Part shown: in pieces, positions 36,941-46,087 of the stretch | Layout of the letters: every line of letters starts with the position of its first letter | Numbering within the stretch: position 1 is the first letter of the stretch | Origin: Oxalobacteraceae bacterium OTU3CAMAD1 | Lineage (GTDB): Bacteria; Pseudomonadota; Gammaproteobacteria; Burkholderiales; Burkholderiaceae_D | Length of the DNA stretch: 64,000 nucleotides | Assembly (NCBI GenBank): GCA_024123915.1 | Contig: CP099650.1 | Location: 2,108,001 to 2,172,000, forward strand | Direction of reading: 5' to 3' | The notes under the pieces: model-generated | Told to the model about the DNA's origin: nothing | Seen by the model: the letters and a program-made list of their open reading frames with translations, nothing else | The model's database searches: none | Made by a program: the position numbers and the translations under genes

Positions 36941-37657
36941 ATGAATCCTTCCCCCCTTATCGCCGCGCCGGAAACCGTCCATCCTTCGCTATGGCGGGCG
37001 TCGCAACTGGCGCACAGCGCCACGCGCTGCGTCGACACCGGCTTCGCCGCGCTGTCGGCGCAGCTGCCCGGCGGCGGCTGGCCGCTGGGCACCCTGATCG
37101 ACTTGTTGCTGCAGCAGCACGGCATCGGCGAGTTGCGCTTGCTGCGGCCGGCGCTGGCCGCGCTGGGCAAGCGCCCCATCGTGCTGTTGCAGCCGCCGCA
37201 TCCGCCGCAGGCGCTGGCGCTGGCCGCGCTGGGCATCGAGCCGTCGCAATTGATCTGGCTACGGGGCGGGGCCGGTGGCAAGGGCGGCGGCGACGCCCTG
37301 TGGGCGGCCGAGCAGGTGTTGCGCAGCGGCTGTTGCGGCGCGCTGCTGCTGTGGCAGAACCACGCGCGCGGCGAAACCTTGCGCCGGCTGCACCTGGCCG
37401 CGCAAAGCGCGGACACCCTGTTTTGCATGCTGCGCCCGCTGGCGGCGGCGCAGGACGCCTCGCCGGCGCCGCTGCGCCTGTCGCTGACGGCGGCGCCCGG
37501 CGGCGTCGACATCGGTTTCGTCAAGCGGCGCGGGCCGCAGCGCGACACCCCCTTGTTCCTCCCTTTGACCCCTTCTTTGCTACAACGCCATGCGCCTCTG
37601 GATCGCCCTACACCTGCCACGGCTGCCGCTCGAAGTGTTTTGCCCGCGCTGGTCTGA
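36941..37657 (+). CDS. imuA: ImuA, translesion-synthesis accessory protein
   Basis: This 238-residue SulA/RecA-like protein of the ImuA type works with ImuB and DnaE2 in damage-induced mutagenesis. It has HPSLWRASQLA, a GGGWPLGTLIDLL loop in place of a full Walker A, and ALLLWQNHARGETLRRLHLA. The ATG at 36941 follows the LexA box. Its last 68 bases overlap the imuB reading frame, so its C-terminal tail (about 22 residues) is encoded in shared DNA. It is the first gene of the SOS cassette. Confidence 0.88.
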   Translation: MNPSPLIAAPETVHPSLWRASQLAHSATRCVDTGFAALSAQLPGGGWPLGTLIDLLLQQHGIGELRLLRPALAALGKRPIVLLQPPHPPQALALAALGIEPSQLIWLRGGAGGKGGGDALWAAEQVLRSGCCGALLLWQNHARGETLRRLHLAAQSADTLFCMLRPLAAAQDASPAPLRLSLTAAPGGVDIGFVKRRGPQRDTPLFLPLTPSLLQRHAPLDRPTPATAAARSVLPALV

Positions 37658-39086
37658 CGACCACTGCACCGTCGTGCTCGAGCAGGAGCGGGTGGCGGCG
37701 ATGTCGGCGGCGGCGGGCGCGGCCGGCGTCGAGCCGGGCATGCGGCGCGGCGGCGCGCTGATGCTGGCGCCGCACGCGCAGTTGCAGCAGCGCGCCCCGC
37801 AGCGCGAGGCCGAGGCGCTGCAGGCGGTGGCGATGGCGCTGTTGCGGTTCACGCCGCAGCTGGCCATGGCCGAGGAGGCCACCTTGCTGCTCGACGTGGG
37901 CGCCAGCCTGCGCCTGTTCGGCGGCGTCAGATCATTGTGCCGGCAAATCGCCGCCAGCCTGCGCGCGCTCGGTTTCACCGCCACGCTCGGGTGCGCGCCG
38001 ACCGCGCGCGGCGCCTGGCTGCTGGCGCGCGCCAACGCCGGGCGCGCGCTGACGGTGGCGTCGATGCTGCGGCGATTGCGTCGCCTGCCGGTGGGCCTGC
38101 TGCCGCCGGCGCGGCCCTACCTGGACTGGTTCGAGGGCATCGGCTGTCTGACCGTGGGAGAAGCGCGCGCGTTGCCGCGCCCGGGTCTGCAGCGGCGCTG
38201 CGGGCGCGCCTTGCTTGACATGCTCGACGACGCCCACGGCGAGCGGCCCGAAATGCACCAGTGGCTGGCGGCGCCGGCCAGCTTCCGCGCCAAGCTCGAG
38301 TTGTTCGACCGGGTCGAGAACGCCGAGGCGCTGCTGTTCGGCGCGCACCGGCTGCTGCTGCAGTTGACCGGGTGGCTGAGCGCGCACCAGTTCGCCGTCG
38401 AGCGCATCGTCTTGTTGATGGAGCACGAGCGCGGCCGGGTGGCGCGGCCGCCGACCGCGATCGAGGTGGTGCTGGCCGAGCCGACCTGGCGCGACGAGCA
38501 CCTGGTGCGCCTGCTCAAGGAGCGGCTGGCCAAGCAGACGCTGGAGGCGCCGGTGATCGGCCTGTGCCTGGAGGCGCCGCAGGTGCGGCCGATGGCGCCG
38601 CCGAGCGAATCGCTGTTCCCCGAACCGGGCGGCAGCAAGGAGGACTGGCAGCGCCTGCTGGAGTTGCTGACCGCGCGGCTGGGGCCGGAGAACGTGCTGC
38701 GGGCGGCGCCGCGCGCCGATTACCGCCCCGAGCACGCCAACGCCTGGGTCGGCGTGCAGGAAAAAATGCGCCCGGCCGATGCCCGCGCGCAGCTGCCGCC
38801 GGACATGCCGAGCCTGCCGCGTCCGGCGTGGCTGCTGGCCAAGCCGATCGCCCTGCTGATGCGCGACCACCGGCCGTTCTACGGTTCGCCGTTGAAGATC
38901 GTGTCGACCGGCGAGCGCATAGAGGCGGGCTGGTGGGCCGAGATGCAGACGCGCGATTATTTCATGGCCGAGGGGCGCGACCACGCGCATTACTGGTTGT
39001 ACCGGGAGCGGAGCGGCAACGACGCCGAGGCCCAGGCACAGGGCGACCCCGTTATGCGCTGGTATTTGCATGGCTTGTTCGGGTGA
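37590..39086 (+). CDS. imuB: ImuB, Y-family polymerase-like protein
   Basis: This 498-residue protein resembles Y-family DNA polymerases: [46 protein letters not shown], a helix-hairpin-helix region ([20 protein letters not shown]) and a little-finger-like domain. ImuB members typically lack the full acidic catalytic set and act as a hub linking the beta clamp, ImuA and DnaE2. Its start lies 68 bases inside imuA. The usual third gene, dnaE2, does not follow here; a hydrolase gene does. Confidence 0.9.
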   Translation: MRLWIALHLPRLPLEVFCPRWSDDHCTVVLEQERVAAMSAAAGAAGVEPGMRRGGALMLAPHAQLQQRAPQREAEALQAVAMALLRFTPQLAMAEEATLLLDVGASLRLFGGVRSLCRQIAASLRALGFTATLGCAPTARGAWLLARANAGRALTVASMLRRLRRLPVGLLPPARPYLDWFEGIGCLTVGEARALPRPGLQRRCGRALLDMLDDAHGERPEMHQWLAAPASFRAKLELFDRVENAEALLFGAHRLLLQLTGWLSAHQFAVERIVLLMEHERGRVARPPTAIEVVLAEPTWRDEHLVRLLKERLAKQTLEAPVIGLCLEAPQVRPMAPPSESLFPEPGGSKEDWQRLLELLTARLGPENVLRAAPRADYRPEHANAWVGVQEKMRPADARAQLPPDMPSLPRPAWLLAKPIALLMRDHRPFYGSPLKIVSTGERIEAGWWAEMQTRDYFMAEGRDHAHYWLYRERSGNDAEAQAQGDPVMRWYLHGLFG

Positions 39087-39139
39087 TAGGGCGGGCGGCG
39101 TTTGATGTATTCTTGGGGGAACTCATCCAGGGAGCCCAT

Positions 39140-39898
39140 ATGCGATCACAACGACAGGAATTCCCCGGCGCCGACGGCGCCAAGCTGGCCGCGCGCCTCG
39201 ACGCGCCCGAGGGCGACATCAAGGCGTATGCCTTGTTCGCCCACTGCTTCACGTGCGGCAAGGACGTGTTCGCCGCCAGCCGCATCGCCCAGGCGCTCAC
39301 CGGCCACGGCATCGCCGTGCTGCGCTTCGACTTCACCGGCCTGGGCGCGAGCGAGGGCGAGTTCGCCAACACCAATTTCTCGTCCAACCTGGCCGACCTG
39401 GTGGCCGCCGCCGACTTCTTGCGCGACAATTTCGCGGCGCCGCGCCTGCTGATCGGCCACAGCCTCGGCGGCGCGGCCGTGCTGGCCGCCGCCGACCGGA
39501 TGCCGGAAGTAAACGCCGTCGTCACCGTGGCCGCGCCCAGCGATCCATCGCACGTGACCGGCCTGTTCAGCGCGCACCTGGATCAGATCGCGCGCGACGG
39601 CGAGGCGCAGGTGCAACTGGCGGGGCGGCCGTTCCGCATCAAGCGGCAATTCGTCGAGGACGCCGGCGAGCACAAGTTGAAGGGCAAGATCGCCGCGCTG
39701 CGGCGCGCCCTGATGGTGATGCACGCGCCGGGCGACGACACGGTGCCGATCAGCAACGCCGTCGATATCTTCACGGCCGCCAAGCATCCGAAAAGTTTCA
39801 TCTCGCTCGACAGCGCCGACCACCTGCTGACCCGGCGCGAGGACGCCGTCTACGTGGCCGACCTGATCGCCGTCTGGAGCGGGCGCTACCTCGCCTGA
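39140..39898 (+). CDS. Alpha/beta hydrolase (OsmC-associated type)
   Basis: This 252-residue cytosolic alpha/beta hydrolase has [41 protein letters not shown], the nucleophile elbow [16 protein letters not shown], and a late [15 protein letters not shown] (His). This set is characteristic of the hydrolase half often fused to OsmC domains; here it stands alone with no OsmC part. AGGGAG precedes the ATG. It starts 53 bases after imuB on the same strand but has no evident repair role. Confidence 0.87.
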   Translation: MRSQRQEFPGADGAKLAARLDAPEGDIKAYALFAHCFTCGKDVFAASRIAQALTGHGIAVLRFDFTGLGASEGEFANTNFSSNLADLVAAADFLRDNFAAPRLLIGHSLGGAAVLAAADRMPEVNAVVTVAAPSDPSHVTGLFSAHLDQIARDGEAQVQLAGRPFRIKRQFVEDAGEHKLKGKIAALRRALMVMHAPGDDTVPISNAVDIFTAAKHPKSFISLDSADHLLTRREDAVYVADLIAVWSGRYLA

Positions 39899-39985
39899 CC
39901 CGCCGCGCCAGCGGCATGTATTGGATGACAACCTTTTGCCAGATATGCAATAATTGATTTTATTTTAATCAATTGGGGATATGCC

Positions 39986-40975
39986 ATGCGGAAGTCGTCG
40001 ACGGGGATTGCATTCAAGAGGTGCGCGGCCGGCGCTCTGGCAGCCATGCTGGTGACGGCCGCGCCGGCGCATGCCGACGGACAGTCGGCCGTGCGCAGCC
40101 TGTTCGGCAACCTCAAACGCGCGGGACTGGGCATCGGCCTGGCCGAACAGGACGTGCGGGCCGAGCCGACCTTGATTCGCGGCATGTACGCGATGCATGA
40201 CCGCAACGGCGCGTTCGCCGGCTACATCAACGAGGCCGGTACCCTGCGCGGCGATTATCAAGGCATGCGGGTGATGCCGGCCAAGGCCGGCGAGAACATG
40301 CGGTTGATGACGCCGGCCGAGATCACGGAATGGCGCGGCGAAGTGATGAACGCCATCGAGTACGACAAGCTGATCAAGGTCGCCTACGGCGACGGCGGCG
40401 GCCGCAAGCTGATCATGCTGTCGGCGGTCGATTGCGGCTATTGCCAGCGCTTCGAACAGGAGTTCGCCAAGCACGGCGCCAAAACCAACACGACTTTCTA
40501 TGTGCTGCCGTCCGGGTTGAAGCAAATCGAGGCGGGCGGCATGGCCCAGTGGCAGACGGTGTCGAAGATCTGGTGCGCCGACGACAGCGCGGCAGCCTGG
40601 AAAACCTATTGGAGCACGCTCAAGGCGCCGACCCAGTCGTCGCGGCAGTGCGCGTTCGATCCGAAGACGGCCGATGCGCAAAGGACGTATTTCACGGAAA
40701 TTCTGCGGGTGGCCGGGGTGCCGGTGCGGGGCACGCCGTCGATGGTGCGCGAGGACGGCACGGTGATCAACAACCGGATCGACATGGATGCGGCCTATAT
40801 CGGCCAGGCCTTCGGTCCGGCCGGCGTGGCGCAGGCGCCGGCCAACGCGCAACGCTGGCTGGAGGCGGGCGCGCCGCAACTGGCCGACGAATCGGCACCG
40901 GCTCCATCACCGGCACAGCAACAGGGGCCGAAGAAAATCAAACTCAACGACGCCCTCAAAAGCCTGTTTAACTAG
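39986..40975 (+). CDS. Periplasmic thioredoxin-fold (DsbC-like) protein
   Basis: This 329-residue protein has a signal peptide (about 30 residues, ending APAHA), an N-terminal dimerisation-like region and a thioredoxin fold with the CGYC active site in LIMLSAVDCGYCQRFEQEF (about residue 149). The cis-Pro loop is VRGTPSMVREDGTVI. DsbC/G-type proteins isomerise or reduce periplasmic disulfides. The C-terminal Pro/Ala/Gln segment is disordered. The partner DsbD-type reductase is not in the window. Which client it serves is unknown. Confidence 0.82.
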   Translation: MRKSSTGIAFKRCAAGALAAMLVTAAPAHADGQSAVRSLFGNLKRAGLGIGLAEQDVRAEPTLIRGMYAMHDRNGAFAGYINEAGTLRGDYQGMRVMPAKAGENMRLMTPAEITEWRGEVMNAIEYDKLIKVAYGDGGGRKLIMLSAVDCGYCQRFEQEFAKHGAKTNTTFYVLPSGLKQIEAGGMAQWQTVSKIWCADDSAAAWKTYWSTLKAPTQSSRQCAFDPKTADAQRTYFTEILRVAGVPVRGTPSMVREDGTVINNRIDMDAAYIGQAFGPAGVAQAPANAQRWLEAGAPQLADESAPAPSPAQQQGPKKIKLNDALKSLFN

Positions 40976-40986
40976 TCATTCGCTCA

Positions 40987-41334
40987 TCATTCGTCGCCGA
41001 ATTCCTCGGCCAGGTCTTTCCAGCCCTTGCCGGCGGCGAAGGTGTTGAATTCGTCGGGCGATTCGAGCACCAGCAGTTTGCTTTCCTGCAGCACCGGATC
41101 GCCGGCCGTCAGCGCCGGGCCCTTGTAGCCGACCGTGCGCAGCTGCGCGACGACGGCGTCGATCAGCGATTTGTCCTTGTGCAGGCCGCTGATCGAGCCG
41201 GCGAAGTCGACGTAGACGTCGATGGCGCCGTAGCCTTCGTCGAAGATGCGGATCGCCTTGGCGTCGTGGGCACGGCCGGAGCCGTCGGTGGCCTTGAAGG
41301 GGCCGCTCAGTTGGATGTCGGTGTCTTTGTTCAT
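40987..41334 (-). CDS. Hypothetical protein
   Basis: This 115-residue protein was not recognised. It starts MNKDTDIQLSGPFKATDGSG and has a likely beta-rich first half (KAIRIFDEGYGAIDVYVDFA) and helical second half. It is acidic at the C-terminus. It is 31 bases downstream of a diguanylate cyclase on the same strand and may be co-transcribed with it. It has no signal or membrane segment. Confidence 0.65.
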   Translation of the reverse strand: MNKDTDIQLSGPFKATDGSGRAHDAKAIRIFDEGYGAIDVYVDFAGSISGLHKDKSLIDAVVAQLRTVGYKGPALTAGDPVLQESKLLVLESPDEFNTFAAGKGWKDLAEEFGDE

Positions 41335-41365
41335 ACCGCCAGCATACACCAAAGCGCACCGGTTT

Positions 41366-42316
41366 TCAGCGCGAGACGGTATTGCGCCCCTTGTGTTTGG
41401 CCCGGTACAGCGCCTGGTCGGCCAGCTCGTAGATGGCGCCCTGGCCCAAGGTGGAGTCGGGGTCGATGAACGCCAGCCCCAACGACAAGGTGACGTGGCC
41501 GCCCGGCGGGTTGCCCACGTGCGCGATCATGCGCGCGGCCACGTCGGCGCGGATCTGCTCGGCCAGCGCGGCGCTTTCGTCGGGGCCGCCGCTGGCGAAC
41601 AGGCAGGCGAATTCGTCGCCGCCGATGCGGAAGCACAGGTCGCCCGGCCGGCTCAGCGTGCGGCGCATGGTGTCGGCCACCGCCTTGAGCACCTGGTCGC
41701 CCTGCGGGTGGCCGTAGGTGTCGTTGTACTGCTTGAAGCGGTCGACGTCGATCAACAGCAGGGTCAGCATGCGGCGGTCGCGGTGGGCGCGCTTTTGTTC
41801 CTCGGTGAAGCGGATGTTGAAGTAGCGCCGGTTCTTCAGGCCGGTCAACTCGTCGGTGACGCTGTCGTAGCGCGCCGCCTTGGCCTCGGTGATGTCGGTC
41901 GAGACGGCGCAGGTGCCGTAGACCTCGCCGTTGTCGTCGAACAGCGGAAATTTCACCGTCATATAAGTGTGCAGGGTCTTGTCGCGGTGGTAGACCGATT
42001 CCTCCTCATGCACCGCGCGTTGTTCCAGCGCCGCCCGGCGGTCGTTGCGCCACAGCTGCTCGGCGATGTCGCGGGGGAACAGGTCGAAGAGGTTGGCGCC
42101 GATGAACTTGTCCGGATCGTAGCCGTCGAGGATGTCGAAATGGCGGTTGGCCATCAGCACCGTGCCTTGCAAATCCTTAGTCGAGATCAGCACGGGGGCA
42201 TGGTCGAGCAGGGCCTGGAACACGCGGTCGGAGGCGCGCAGCCGCTCGAGTTCCGGCTGCGGTTGAGCGGGAGGCGGTTCGGTGCTCGAAGCGGCGCTTT
42301 GCGGGCGGTCGGTCAT
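41366..42316 (-). CDS. Diguanylate cyclase (PAS-GGDEF)
   Basis: This second c-di-GMP synthase has a PAS domain at about residues 30-140 (LLDHAPVLISTKDLQGTVLM; YGTCAVSTDITEAKAAR PAC tail) and a GGDEF domain with the exact GGDEF signature in CFRIGGDEFACLF (about residue 234), plus LLIDVDRFKQYNDTYGHPQ. The protein is about 316 residues from the ATG at 42316; ATGs at 42322 and 42385 are in frame. No membrane segment. The ligand of the PAS domain is unknown. Confidence 0.92.
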   Translation of the reverse strand: MTDRPQSAASSTEPPPAQPQPELERLRASDRVFQALLDHAPVLISTKDLQGTVLMANRHFDILDGYDPDKFIGANLFDLFPRDIAEQLWRNDRRAALEQRAVHEEESVYHRDKTLHTYMTVKFPLFDDNGEVYGTCAVSTDITEAKAARYDSVTDELTGLKNRRYFNIRFTEEQKRAHRDRRMLTLLLIDVDRFKQYNDTYGHPQGDQVLKAVADTMRRTLSRPGDLCFRIGGDEFACLFASGGPDESAALAEQIRADVAARMIAHVGNPPGGHVTLSLGLAFIDPDSTLGQGAIYELADQALYRAKHKGRNTVSR

Positions 42317-42420
42317 GGGCATCCATCGCGAAGGGGATGCGCCAGTATAACCCGGGATGGCGCCGGAAAAACACGCCGCCGCCATCCCGTCAACGCGCTG
42401 GTTCGGCGGCGTACTTCGGC

Positions 42421-42451
42421 GGCTTACTGCAGCGGCTTACTGCAGCGGCTT
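42421..42451. repeat. 13-base tandem duplication across the M61 peptidase stop codon
   Basis: GGCTTACTGCAGC occurs twice in tandem (42421-42433, 42434-42446), followed by GGCTT. Read on the minus strand it duplicates the end of the M61 peptidase gene (codons for PLQ and the TAA). It looks like a slipped-strand duplication. Confidence 0.8.
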
Positions 42452-44317
42452 GAGGATCGCGTCCAGCCGGTCCGGCGTGCCCTTGATGCGTTCCAGGCGC
42501 GGGTACTTCAGGCCGCCGTGATAGTCGAGCGCGTAGGTCTGGTACAGATTGCCCTTTTTGACCAGCAACTGGATCGGCTCCTTGCCGTCCTTGGCGGCGG
42601 TGACGGCCGCGCGCAGCACTTCCGGCTTGTAGGCGCGGCCATTCACGGCCAGCAGAGTCGAGCCGCCGGACATGCCGGCCTTGAAGCCGACGCCTTCCCA
42701 CATGAACGCCTCGAGCTTGCCTTCGGCGCCCACCGAGAAACCCAGCGAATACTGGAAGTTGGCCGACTTGCTCAACTCTTCCTGGGCCTTGAGGAACGGG
42801 GTTTGCTGCTCGGCGTAGACCAGCTTCCAGCCGGCGCGCGCCAGGCCGTCGAGCGGCGCGCCGGGGCCGTGGCCGTCCACGCGGCTGCGCAGGAACGCCG
42901 CCCAGTCGGACGGCTGCACCGCGTTCAACGCCGCCACCAGCTCGTCGAACGTATAGTATTTGGCGACCCGGGCGCCGTCGTCGACGCCGAAGAAGGCGCG
43001 CGCGAAATCGTCGAGCGAGCGCTTGCCGCCGGACAGCTCGCGGATGCGGGTGTCGGCGTCGAGCCAGATCAACTGGCCTTCCTGGTAGTAGTCCTCGCCG
43101 CGCTGCCAGTTGTTCCATACCTGCGGGCGGCGGGCGTTGACGATCGGATCGTAGGTCGTGTCCTGCACCGCGCGCCACTCGCGGCCCTTGACGTTGTCCA
43201 GGCGCGCGGCCGACGCGGCCAACAGATCGCGCGTGTTCTCCGGCTTGATCAGTCCCGAGCGCGCGGCCAGCACCGCGCCCCAGTACTGGGTCTGGCCCTC
43301 GTAGACCCACAGCAGCGAATTGTCGAGCGGCGTGTTGAAGTTAGGCACGTCCTGGCCGTCGGGGCGGCGGAACTTGCCGTTCCACGAGTGCACGAATTCG
43401 TGCGACAGCAGCTCGCGCCGCGCCTCGTACTTGGCCCATTCGGTGAAGTAGCCCAGCTTGACGCCGTTCTCGCTCGACTCGTGGTGCTCGCGGCCGATGC
43501 CGCCGAATTCGTCGCTGATGGCGAACAGGAAGTCGTAGTGGCGATAGTGCTTCGACTCGAACAGTTTATAGGCTTGCTGGATCAGCGCGCGGTGCGGCGC
43601 GATCTGTTCCGGCGTCGCCGCCAGTTGCTCGGCGCTGTCGGCCACCATGTTCAGGTGCACCGGCACCTTGGCGCCCGGATCGAGGTCGATGCGGCGGAAA
43701 TAGCGGCCGGCGAACAGCGGCGAGTCGAGCAGGGTTTCCAGGTCGAGCGGCTTGAAGGCGATCTCGTCGCCGTTGCGCGCGGCCGTCTCCAGCGCGCTGC
43801 CGAATTGCCAGCCGGGCGGCACGGTCAGGTTCGGCTGCACGGTGATGTTGCGGCTGCGGTAGCCGGCCGGATACAGCGCCAGCGACTGCCACTGCACGCC
43901 CAGGATGTCGGCGGTGAAGGTGGTGCGGCCCTGGTTGGCCTCGATCGGCGACAGATACTGGAATTCCACGTCGACGGCGGTGGCGTCGGCCGGTACGTCG
44001 ATGGCGAAGGCCCAGACGTTGAGCGGGTCGCGCTTCCAGTCGAGCGGCTTGCCGTTGGCGCTGGCCTTCAGGCCGGCGAACTGGTTGAGCGCGCCGCTGG
44101 GGCCGTGGTTGGCCACTACCCACTGCGGGTACAGCAAGGTCAGCTTGCCGGGCTTGGCCGGGATGGTCTGGCGCACGCGGAAGATTTGCTGGGCAAAGTT
44201 GCTGGCGTCGACCTTGAGCACGATGGTGCCCGGGTAGGGCTGCTCGGAGATCGTTTCTGCCTGGGCGCTGAAGGCGGTGGCCAACAGGACGGCAAGTGCG
44301 GCACGGATAGGGGACAT
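42437..44317 (-). CDS. M61-family metallopeptidase (glycyl aminopeptidase-like)
   Basis: This 626-residue exported zinc peptidase of the M61 family has a signal peptide ending FSAQA. The zinc motif is HEFVHSWNGKFRRP (HExxH, about residue 305) with the downstream Glu in LLWVYEGQTQYWG. A C-terminal PDZ domain follows (about residues 490-590). M61 enzymes trim N-terminal residues of small peptides. The ATG at 44317 starts directly at the signal peptide. It has no operon partner. A 13-base duplication repeats its last codons after the stop. Confidence 0.9.
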   Translation of the reverse strand: MSPIRAALAVLLATAFSAQAETISEQPYPGTIVLKVDASNFAQQIFRVRQTIPAKPGKLTLLYPQWVVANHGPSGALNQFAGLKASANGKPLDWKRDPLNVWAFAIDVPADATAVDVEFQYLSPIEANQGRTTFTADILGVQWQSLALYPAGYRSRNITVQPNLTVPPGWQFGSALETAARNGDEIAFKPLDLETLLDSPLFAGRYFRRIDLDPGAKVPVHLNMVADSAEQLAATPEQIAPHRALIQQAYKLFESKHYRHYDFLFAISDEFGGIGREHHESSENGVKLGYFTEWAKYEARRELLSHEFVHSWNGKFRRPDGQDVPNFNTPLDNSLLWVYEGQTQYWGAVLAARSGLIKPENTRDLLAASAARLDNVKGREWRAVQDTTYDPIVNARRPQVWNNWQRGEDYYQEGQLIWLDADTRIRELSGGKRSLDDFARAFFGVDDGARVAKYYTFDELVAALNAVQPSDWAAFLRSRVDGHGPGAPLDGLARAGWKLVYAEQQTPFLKAQEELSKSANFQYSLGFSVGAEGKLEAFMWEGVGFKAGMSGGSTLLAVNGRAYKPEVLRAAVTAAKDGKEPIQLLVKKGNLYQTYALDYHGGLKYPRLERIKGTPDRLDAILKPLQ

Positions 44318-44469
44318 GGGGCGGCGTGAAAGAAGGTTGAAAGGTTGGGCAAAGGTTGGGCAAGAGAAAGAGTTTAGCACGCGGGCAAGCTGGCAAATGC
44401 TCCCGGAATACATGGAGGGGTCTGCCCCCACAGTCCCCTGTAGGAAGTCTTCGATTCCGACTTCTATTT

Positions 44470-44556
44470 CCTTCTATTTTTCTCTGCTTCTTTCGGCCCG
44501 AGAACCGTTATGGACTTAGCAGGTCTAACTAGAAGAAAGCAGAACAAAATAGAAGG
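44470..44556. repeat. Inverted repeat upstream of the RHH-like gene
   Basis: Two 25-base imperfect arms (44470-44494 and 44532-44556, 21 matching pairs) sit head to head; core CTTCTATTT/AAATAGAAG. An extra CTTCTATTT starts at 44461. The right arm ends 9 bases before the start codon at 44566. The AT-rich stretch contrasts with the GC-rich surroundings. It is the probable operator for the protein encoded just downstream. Confidence 0.6.
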
Positions 44557-44565
44557 GAAAATCGA

Positions 44566-45234
44566 ATGAAATCCACAGTGACCGTGCAGCTGGAAACCAG
44601 CACCCTGCTCAAGCTAATCAACCGGCTCAGTGAGCTTGGCGGCACGCAGGATGTATCGGAGGGCGTGTCGTCGGCGATCGAATTCTGGCTGGCCGAACAA
44701 GCCAAACTGGCCACCGGCTGCGATCCGGCGAGCGTGCGTGGCTACCAATGGAAAACGCTGTTTTTGCCCGAGGGAACCGTGCTGCGCTCATGGAGCTACG
44801 GTGATCACAACTATGCCCGGGTTGAGGGGGATCAGATCATTCACGAAGGGAAGCCGGTGTCGCCGAACCAGTTCGCGCAATCGTTTGCGCGTACCACACG
44901 CAACGCCTGGACCGATTTGTATATCCGCCGTCCTGGCGACAAGCGGTTCACGATGGCATGCCGCTTGCGTCAGCAACTTGCCGAGCAAGCGGCGAACCCG
45001 GCCGACCCGGCGCCGCCCCCCGGCGTGCCCACGACGATTCCAGAAACCACGGTGATGGCGCTGATCGCTGCCATGCAGGCTCAGGCGCAAGCACAGCCGC
45101 ACCAGGCCTCGCCGCAAGCCGGGCACCAAGAGGCGCCGTCGGCGCCGCCGCGCGATCCGACGCCCGGTCTCGGATGGACCTTGCCCGAGCGCCGCTCAAT
45201 GCGTTTCCGACTGGAAGACGTAGCGTTTGACTAA
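44566..45234 (+). CDS. Putative DNA-binding protein (RHH-like N-terminus, RAMA-like domain)
   Basis: This 222-residue protein has no confident family. The first 45 residues (MKSTVTVQLETSTLLKLINR then SSAIEFWLAEQAKL) look like a ribbon-helix-helix DNA-binding unit. Residues about 65-140 (LPEGTVLRSWSYGDHNYARV; DQIIHEGKPVSPNQFAQSF; NAWTDLYIRRPGD) resemble the RAMA domain found beside DNA methylases. The last 80 residues are Pro/Gln/Ala-rich and disordered. It follows an AT-rich inverted repeat that could be its own operator. AGAAGGGAAA precedes the ATG. A mobile or defence context was looked for and not found. Confidence 0.6.
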   Translation: MKSTVTVQLETSTLLKLINRLSELGGTQDVSEGVSSAIEFWLAEQAKLATGCDPASVRGYQWKTLFLPEGTVLRSWSYGDHNYARVEGDQIIHEGKPVSPNQFAQSFARTTRNAWTDLYIRRPGDKRFTMACRLRQQLAEQAANPADPAPPPGVPTTIPETTVMALIAAMQAQAQAQPHQASPQAGHQEAPSAPPRDPTPGLGWTLPERRSMRFRLEDVAFD

Positions 45235-45320
45235 GCGGGCGGGGCGGCCGGCAAGCGCAAAAAATCCAAATTTTTTCAAAAAAAGTGGGCCGCTGGGGAT
45301 GTTGAAGGCGTTTTTCAAGG

Positions 45321-45350
45321 CCTTGAAAGCCCCGGAAAACGACCTATATC
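45321..45350 (+). promoter_or_regulatory. Sigma-32-like heat-shock promoter
   Basis: CCTTGAAA (45321-45328), 14 bases, then CCTATATC (45343-45350) resembles the RpoH consensus CTTGAAA/CCCCATNT. It lies 67 bases before the hsp20 start codon. The -35 box is also the right half of a 16-base palindrome, TTTCAAGGCCTTGAAA (45313-45328). Confidence 0.65.
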
Positions 45351-45416
45351 GGACTCAGTGGTCGCCCAGATGGGGGCCACGATTCCATATCGCTTAACTT
45401 GAAAAGGATATTTATC

Positions 45417-45875
45417 ATGCGTACTTTTGACCTCACTCCTCTGTATCGTTCCGCTATCGGTTTTGATCGTCTGGCACAACTGCTGAACGATGCCCAGCGG
45501 GGAGATTCCGCACCAAGCTACCCACCGTACAACATCGAGCTGGTTTCCGAAGACAAGTATCGGATCGTGATGGCGCTCGCCGGTTTCGACCGGTCGGAAA
45601 TCGACATCACCTTCGAACGCGATTCGCTGCAGGTTGTCGGCCGCAAGCAGAAGGACGCCACCGAGCGCACCTATCTGCACCGCGGCATCGCGGCGCGCGA
45701 CTTCGAGCAGCGCTTCCAGTTGGCCAACCATGTCAAAGTGACCGGCGCGTCCTTCGACAACGGCATGCTCACCATCGAACTGGTGCGCGAGATTCCGGAA
45801 GCCCTCAAGCCGCGTAAAATCGTCATCGACGGTAGCGACAACGTCGCGGCTCTGGAGCAACGCCAGGCGGCGTAA
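45417..45875 (+). CDS. Small heat-shock protein (Hsp20/IbpA family)
   Basis: This 152-residue cytosolic chaperone binds unfolded proteins without ATP. It has the IbpA-type N-terminus (MRTFDLTPLYRSAIGFDRLA), the alpha-crystallin domain (YNIELVSEDKYRIVMALAGF; RTYLHRGIAARDFEQRFQLA; FDNGMLTIELVREIPE) and a short tail with no IXI motif clearly placed. AAGGA lies 8 bases before the ATG at 45417. The promoter looks RpoH-dependent; the leader contains a GTGG...CCAC hairpin and a TTCC that could pair with the ribosome site, so a thermosensor leader is possible. Confidence 0.94.
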   Translation: MRTFDLTPLYRSAIGFDRLAQLLNDAQRGDSAPSYPPYNIELVSEDKYRIVMALAGFDRSEIDITFERDSLQVVGRKQKDATERTYLHRGIAARDFEQRFQLANHVKVTGASFDNGMLTIELVREIPEALKPRKIVIDGSDNVAALEQRQAA

Positions 45876-45887
45876 TCCGGTTGTAGG

Positions 45888-45944
45888 GTGTGCGCCTTCG
45901 GTGGCACACGAGTAGGACCAACTGGCCGGTTTATCCGGCCAGTT
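45888..45944. other. Two hairpins downstream of hsp20
   Basis: A GTGTGC/GCACAC hairpin (45888-45909) is followed by a perfect 10-base stem AACTGGCCGG-TTTAT-CCGGCCAGTT (45920-45944). There is no U-tract, but it lies 45 bases after the hsp20 stop and could end or protect its transcript. The rest of the gap to 46087 is AT-rich and probably holds the next gene's promoter. Confidence 0.5.
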
Positions 45945-46087
45945 GCACGTCCGTCGCGCTCATCCTGATCTTGTCTAAATAATATTGTTTGTAAGAATTT
46001 GTATCGATAACATATGTTAAGTGGCGTCTAAGTTTTTTGCCTCATATTGAATACATCTACAAAACCTCATTCAATTCAGGAGTGCAT

